Positions 51,971 through 55,923 of a DNA stretch of 55,923 bases are shown here, piece by piece. Position 1 is the first letter of the stretch; the number at the start of each line of letters is the position of its first letter. The translations under genes were made by a program, and so were the position numbers. The stretch comes from Chitinophagaceae bacterium (GTDB taxonomy: Bacteria > Bacteroidota > Bacteroidia > Chitinophagales > Chitinophagaceae): the NCBI GenBank assembly GCA_020437365.1, contig JAGQWM010000011.1, positions 1 through 55,923 of the forward strand, in the 5' to 3' direction. A model generated the notes under the pieces. The model was not told the origin of the DNA, ran no database searches, and worked only from the letters and a program-made list of their open reading frames with translations.

Positions 51971-52954
51971 ATGAAAATAAAAGATAAGATAGTAAAAGCT
52001 CTTGAAGAAGAAGGTGATTTGAGTGTAAAGGAATTAGTTGACATCTTACATGCTTCAAAGCAGGGAATACATATTGCCTTAAAACAGCTTTTGGAAGAAA
52101 ATAAAATTATCAAATTGGGTCGCACCCCAAAAACTATTTACAAATTAAACCCAGAGCTGGACACCCCTTCATTAGATAAAATTCTATTAACCACAGAAAA
52201 TGCAAACTATCTCAAAAAAAATTTTTTACATATTTCCGAAGTAGGAAAATTATTAGATGGCATTGATGGTTTCAGTTACTGGTGCAATCAAAGAAAATTA
52301 CCATTAGAAAAAACAACTCTTGAATTTATTAAAACCCGAAAAAAATATGATACTTATTTCAATCATCATGGATTTATCAACGGCCAAAAAAAACTTCACA
52401 ATACAAAAGGATTTACAAAAATAAACCTGGATGAAATTTTCTATCTTGAATTTTACGCTATAGAACGTTTCGGTAAAACAAGACTGGGCAGCTTATTACA
52501 TTTTGCAAAACAAGGGCAAAATAAGTTTTTAATGAGTCTATTAATTGCTGAAATAAAACAAAAAATAAACAACTTCGTTGCAAATGGAAATTTCGATGCT
52601 GTGGGATTTGTACCACCGACAATCAGACGTGAAGTACAAATTATGAAGTACTTGGAAACACATTTAAAAATTAATTTACCAAGAATAAATATTCAGAAAA
52701 TTTCAGGAATTATACCTGTACCTCAAAAATCATTGAACAAAATTGATGAACGAATTAACAACGCCGAAAATACATTTGCCGTACAAGAATCAATTTCTTA
52801 CAAGCATCTATTATTAATTGATGACGCAATAGGAAGCGGTGCAACGCTAAATCAAATTGCAGGAAAAATTAAACAAAAAAAAATAGCCAAAACAATTACC
52901 GGGCTTGCAATTGTCGGTAGTTTTAAAGGCTTTGATGTACTGACAGACGTATAA
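51971..52954 (+). CDS. Winged-helix and ComF-like phosphoribosyltransferase fusion
   Basis: 327 residues. The first ~62 form a winged HTH (KIVKALEEEGDLSVKELVDI, then SKQGIHIALKQLLEENKIIKLG). A middle part of about 150 residues is lysine-rich and of unknown fold. The C-terminal third is a type I phosphoribosyltransferase domain with the PRPP loop LLLIDDAIGSGAT (DD at 284-285) and ComF-like GFVPPTIRREVQI and PVPQKSLNKIDERINNAENTF segments. The plan suggests a regulator that senses PRPP or a nucleotide, or a regulated DNA-uptake or defence factor. I know no exact characterised match. It is AT-richer than its neighbours, hinting at separate history. A 32-bp dyad precedes it. Confidence 0.75.
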   Translation: MKIKDKIVKALEEEGDLSVKELVDILHASKQGIHIALKQLLEENKIIKLGRTPKTIYKLNPELDTPSLDKILLTTENANYLKKNFLHISEVGKLLDGIDGFSYWCNQRKLPLEKTTLEFIKTRKKYDTYFNHHGFINGQKKLHNTKGFTKINLDEIFYLEFYAIERFGKTRLGSLLHFAKQGQNKFLMSLLIAEIKQKINNFVANGNFDAVGFVPPTIRREVQIMKYLETHLKINLPRINIQKISGIIPVPQKSLNKIDERINNAENTFAVQESISYKHLLLIDDAIGSGATLNQIAGKIKQKKIAKTITGLAIVGSFKGFDVLTDV

Positions 52955-52988
52955 ATATTAGATTCATAAATCGTACAAAAAAATTTTT

Positions 52989-54488
52989 ATGGCCAATAAA
53001 AAATCATTTCCCGGCCCTATTCCCATCCTGATGATGGTGATTGTTTTGGCTGCCATAGCAACCTGGCTAATGCCGGCCGGACAATACAATAAAATGCATT
53101 TGCAAGACAATCATTTCATATTGGCAACAGACAGCAGCGAAATCAGTTTGCCTGCTACGCAAAAAACATTGGATAGCCTTGGTGTGCAAATTCAATTAGA
53201 AAAATTTGAGAGCGGCGATATACGAAAACCCGTTTCTATTCCCAACACATACACACATCAAAAAAGAAATCCGCAAGGTTTTATAGCCATACTCGAGGCA
53301 CCGATAAAAGGCATTTACGATAGTATGGATATTATTTTGTTCATTCTCATCATCGGTGGTTTTATGTTTGTGTTCAATACGACTGGTGCCATGATGAAAG
53401 GCGTTACCTGGCTTTCGCAAAATATGAGTGGCAGGGAGCCTTTATTAATTGCCATCCTCACCATTATTTTTTCTTTTCTCGCCGGTTCGTACGGCATGGC
53501 AGAAGAAGCCTTGGTTTTTTATCCCATTTTGGTGCCTTTATTTCTTGCTGCCGGTTACGATTTATTAGTCCCCTTGGCCATTATATTCGGCGGCACTTCT
53601 TTGGGTTGTATTTCGTCTTTTACCAATCCGTTTTCCGTCATCATTGCATCCAATGCAGCGGGCATCAACTGGATGGACGGCCTTGTGCAACGCTTAATTC
53701 TTTGGGCATTACTTACTGCCATTCTTGTTTGGTATATTTTAAAATACGCCAAAAAAATAAAAGACAATCCTTCCGCTTCACTCGTACGAAAAATTGACGG
53801 CTCCGTTTTACCTCCTTATAATGTCGATATTGACGCCCATGCGCCGGCTGAAAAACTGACAATGAAAACCCGTTTGCTGCTATTTATTTATCTCGGTACT
53901 TTTCTGGCAATGGTTGGTGGTGTTGTTTTTCTAAAATGGTGGACCACAGAAATGTCGGCACTGTTTCTTGCTTCTTCTATTTTAATTGCCATTATTGGTC
54001 GCATTCGTGAAAAAGATTTTACACGAGAATTTATCAAAGGGGCTGAAAGTTTATTATCGGTTGCCTTTATTGTGGGTGTAGCCAGGGGTGTTACAATTGT
54101 ACTAAATGAAGGCCAAATCAGCGATTCAATTTTATATTTTGCATCCAATATGTTGCAAGGTGTGCAACCGGCATTTTTTATTTTACTCATCTTAGTTTTT
54201 TACATTGTTTTTTCTCTGTTCATCCAGTCTTCTTCAGGCATGGCTGTTTTGACCATGCCAATCATTGGAGCCTTGGCAATATTGGTGCAATTGCCTGGCA
54301 GGGAAATCGTCAACGCCTATATGTATGGTATGTGCCTGATGTCGTTCCTGGCACCTACGGGATTGGTATTACCATCACTGGCAATGGTCAACGTTAGTTT
54401 CAAAACCTGGCTCAAATTTATCATGCCACTATTGGCTATCCTGACCATCATTTGTATGTTGGCATTGATTATCGGTATTCATTTGTAA
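52989..54488 (+). CDS. YfcC-family transporter
   Basis: 499 residues, about twelve helices. The first helix ends in IATWLMPAGQYNKM, the hallmark of YfcC / C4-dicarboxylate-like anaerobic transporters, followed by a ~60-residue periplasmic segment and helices with GMAEEALVFYPILVPLF and GGTSLGCISSFTNPFSV. The family moves amino acids or dicarboxylates, some by exchange (arginine, ornithine). The substrate is not known. The next gene starts 8 bp later, so the transporter and the penicillin-acylase-family protein are probably one operon. Confidence 0.87.
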   Translation: MANKKSFPGPIPILMMVIVLAAIATWLMPAGQYNKMHLQDNHFILATDSSEISLPATQKTLDSLGVQIQLEKFESGDIRKPVSIPNTYTHQKRNPQGFIAILEAPIKGIYDSMDIILFILIIGGFMFVFNTTGAMMKGVTWLSQNMSGREPLLIAILTIIFSFLAGSYGMAEEALVFYPILVPLFLAAGYDLLVPLAIIFGGTSLGCISSFTNPFSVIIASNAAGINWMDGLVQRLILWALLTAILVWYILKYAKKIKDNPSASLVRKIDGSVLPPYNVDIDAHAPAEKLTMKTRLLLFIYLGTFLAMVGGVVFLKWWTTEMSALFLASSILIAIIGRIREKDFTREFIKGAESLLSVAFIVGVARGVTIVLNEGQISDSILYFASNMLQGVQPAFFILLILVFYIVFSLFIQSSSGMAVLTMPIIGALAILVQLPGREIVNAYMYGMCLMSFLAPTGLVLPSLAMVNVSFKTWLKFIMPLLAILTIICMLALIIGIHL

Positions 54489-54496
54489 ATTACCGG

Positions 54497-55923
54497 ATGA
54501 AAAAATTTTTTTTACTGCTATTCATTCCCATTCAGGTAGCGGCACAAAATTTTACTACAGAAGAATTGACCCGTTGGGAAAATCAAGCAACACGGGTTAC
54601 CATCGTCCGAGATAATTTTGGTATTCCTCATATTTATGGAAAAACAGATGCTGATGCTGTGTTTGGTTTATTGTATGCCCAATGTGAAGATGATTTTCCG
54701 AGAATAGAATTCAATTATATTGACAAATTGGGCCGGCTGGCCGAAGTCAATGGTAAAAAAGATTTGTACAATGATTTACTCAATCGCTTAATGATAGACA
54801 CCGCCGATGCCAAAACCGATTTTGAAAAAGCACCCGGCTGGTTAAAAAAATTATTGACGGCTTTTGCCGATGGTGTCAATTATTATTTATATAAAAATCC
54901 TCAAGTAAAACCGGCATTATTAAAAAGATTTTATCCTTGGTATCCGCTGCTGTGGACCGATGGAAGTATTGGTGCCATCAGTACCGGCGGCATTGCTCAA
55001 TATGAATTAATCCAACTTTATGGCAGCCACGACGATGCCGTTATTGCCCAAAAAGAATCGGTCGATAAAAATGCAGATGCAATGGTAACCGGATCAAACG
55101 GTTTGGCATTTGCTCCTTCCATTACAAAATCAGGACATGCTATTTTATATATCAATCCGCATGTTACATTTTATTTCCGGCCGGAAGTACACATGGTGAG
55201 TGAGGAAGGATTAAATGCTTATGGCGCCGTTACCTGGGGACAACCTTTTGTTTACCAGGGTTTCAATGAGCATTGCGGTTGGATGCACACTTCGAGCCTG
55301 GCCGATATTTCAGATGCCTATATTGAAAACATTAAAAATGAAAATGGTCAATGGCTATATCAATATGATGGAGAATGGAAACCTGCGATGCAAAAAATAA
55401 TATCCATCAAAGTAAAAACTGCAAATGGTTATGACACCAAAACTTTCCGAGCACTGTTTACGCATCATGGCCCGGTGATGGCCAAAAGAAATGGACACTA
55501 CATAACCGTGCGTCACGACAACCGCGACATGAATGGCTTGATACAATCCTGGCTGCGCACCAAAGCCGGCAGTTTTGCTGATTTTAAAAAAACAATGGAC
55601 ATCGGTGCCAATCCTTCCAATAATACTGTGTATGCCGATGCCGAAGGAAATATTGCCTACTGGCATGGCAATTTTATGCCTCGCAGAGATACGAATTACG
55701 ACTGGAGTCAACCGGTTGACGGCACTACCAGTGCAACCGAATGGAAAGGATTTCACCCCGTGAACGAAACCGTACATTTATACAATCCGCCAAATGGTTG
55801 GTTGCAGAATTGTAATTCAACACCTTTTACTGTTGCCGGAAATAACAGCCCGAAACGAAAAGATTATCCGGCATACATGGCGCCTGATGGAGAAAATTAT
55901 CGGGGATTAAATGCTGTCAGGAT
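54497..55923 (+). CDS. Penicillin acylase family protein, C-terminus cut by window edge
   Basis: Open from ATG 54497 to the last base, 475 complete codons. Signal peptide ending VAAQ. The alpha-subunit region starts VTIVRDNFGIPHIYGKTDADA, a hallmark of Ntn amidohydrolases. The self-cleavage and catalytic Ser200 lies in VTGSNGLAFAPS. The beta-subunit part has NPHVTFYFRPEVH, GQPFVYQGFNEHCGW and NPPNGWLQNCNSTPFT. Relatives hydrolyse penicillin side chains, acyl-homoserine lactones or acyl-amides. The true substrate is unknown. It follows a YfcC transporter by 8 bp, which suggests that it releases an acyl or amino product to be taken up. Confidence 0.9.
   Translation, partial: MKKFFLLLFIPIQVAAQNFTTEELTRWENQATRVTIVRDNFGIPHIYGKTDADAVFGLLYAQCEDDFPRIEFNYIDKLGRLAEVNGKKDLYNDLLNRLMIDTADAKTDFEKAPGWLKKLLTAFADGVNYYLYKNPQVKPALLKRFYPWYPLLWTDGSIGAISTGGIAQYELIQLYGSHDDAVIAQKESVDKNADAMVTGSNGLAFAPSITKSGHAILYINPHVTFYFRPEVHMVSEEGLNAYGAVTWGQPFVYQGFNEHCGWMHTSSLADISDAYIENIKNENGQWLYQYDGEWKPAMQKIISIKVKTANGYDTKTFRALFTHHGPVMAKRNGHYITVRHDNRDMNGLIQSWLRTKAGSFADFKKTMDIGANPSNNTVYADAEGNIAYWHGNFMPRRDTNYDWSQPVDGTTSATEWKGFHPVNETVHLYNPPNGWLQNCNSTPFTVAGNNSPKRKDYPAYMAPDGENYRGLNAVR

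Overview
The window is a chromosomal segment of a low-GC member of the Bacteroidota, most likely a Chitinophagaceae-type bacterium. Five things point there: the alternative complex III plus aa3 oxidase cluster in Bacteroidota gene order, two tandem DUF3078 outer-membrane proteins, many TAnnTTTG-type -7 boxes, few Shine-Dalgarno motifs, and best recall of the gene families. This placement rests on gene content and motifs, not on a database search.

Layout. 1-8.1 kb: a truncated family 25 glycosyltransferase, typA, a FabH-like ketosynthase, a lipid kinase whose 3' end overlaps a convergent membrane-anchored patatin lipase, and the haem A synthase. 8.1-16 kb: mixed housekeeping genes (rnhB, exported agmatine deiminase, YrdC-type tRNA threonylcarbamoyl enzyme, JmjC-like cupin, TlpA-type thioredoxin, an orphan 2-oxoacid:ferredoxin oxidoreductase beta subunit, a small dihaem cytochrome, a cell-wall amidase and a seven-helix membrane protein). 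16-21.5 kb: a long acyl-CoA dehydrogenase in an operon with a MarR regulator, divergent from an alpha/beta hydrolase and a glycosyltransferase, with a clear palindrome between them; then an orphan OppC-type permease. 21.5-22.7 kb: a non-coding repeat field. 22.7-23.6 kb: an Lrp regulator and a candidate structured RNA with tRNA-like ends, its own promoter and its own terminator. 23.6-27 kb: two DUF3078 proteins, trmB, a DUF5522 protein and an alkyltransferase-like protein.

27-43 kb, all on the minus strand: the core respiratory block. It reads actA-B-C-D-E-F, then cytochrome oxidase subunits II and I, haem O synthase, two subunit III genes, subunit IV, and after a strong terminator-like hairpin SCO1 and DUF420 (copper/assembly functions). 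Together these encode a menaquinol:cytochrome c reductase coupled to an aa3 oxidase. Haem A synthase, needed for the same oxidase, lies about 19 kb from the end of this block.

43-56 kb, all on the plus strand: purN, several exported or membrane proteins of unknown role, an acyltransferase-like membrane protein, an APC permease, a TMEM175-type channel, a TPR protein, an HTH-phosphoribosyltransferase fusion preceded by a 32-bp dyad, a YfcC transporter, and the start of a penicillin-acylase-family hydrolase that runs off the window.

The items most deserving a second look are the tRNA-like RNA (23324-23521), the repeat field built from six 64-bp modules with an invariant 38-nt spacer (21643-22695), and the HTH-phosphoribosyltransferase with its promoter dyad (51938-52954).
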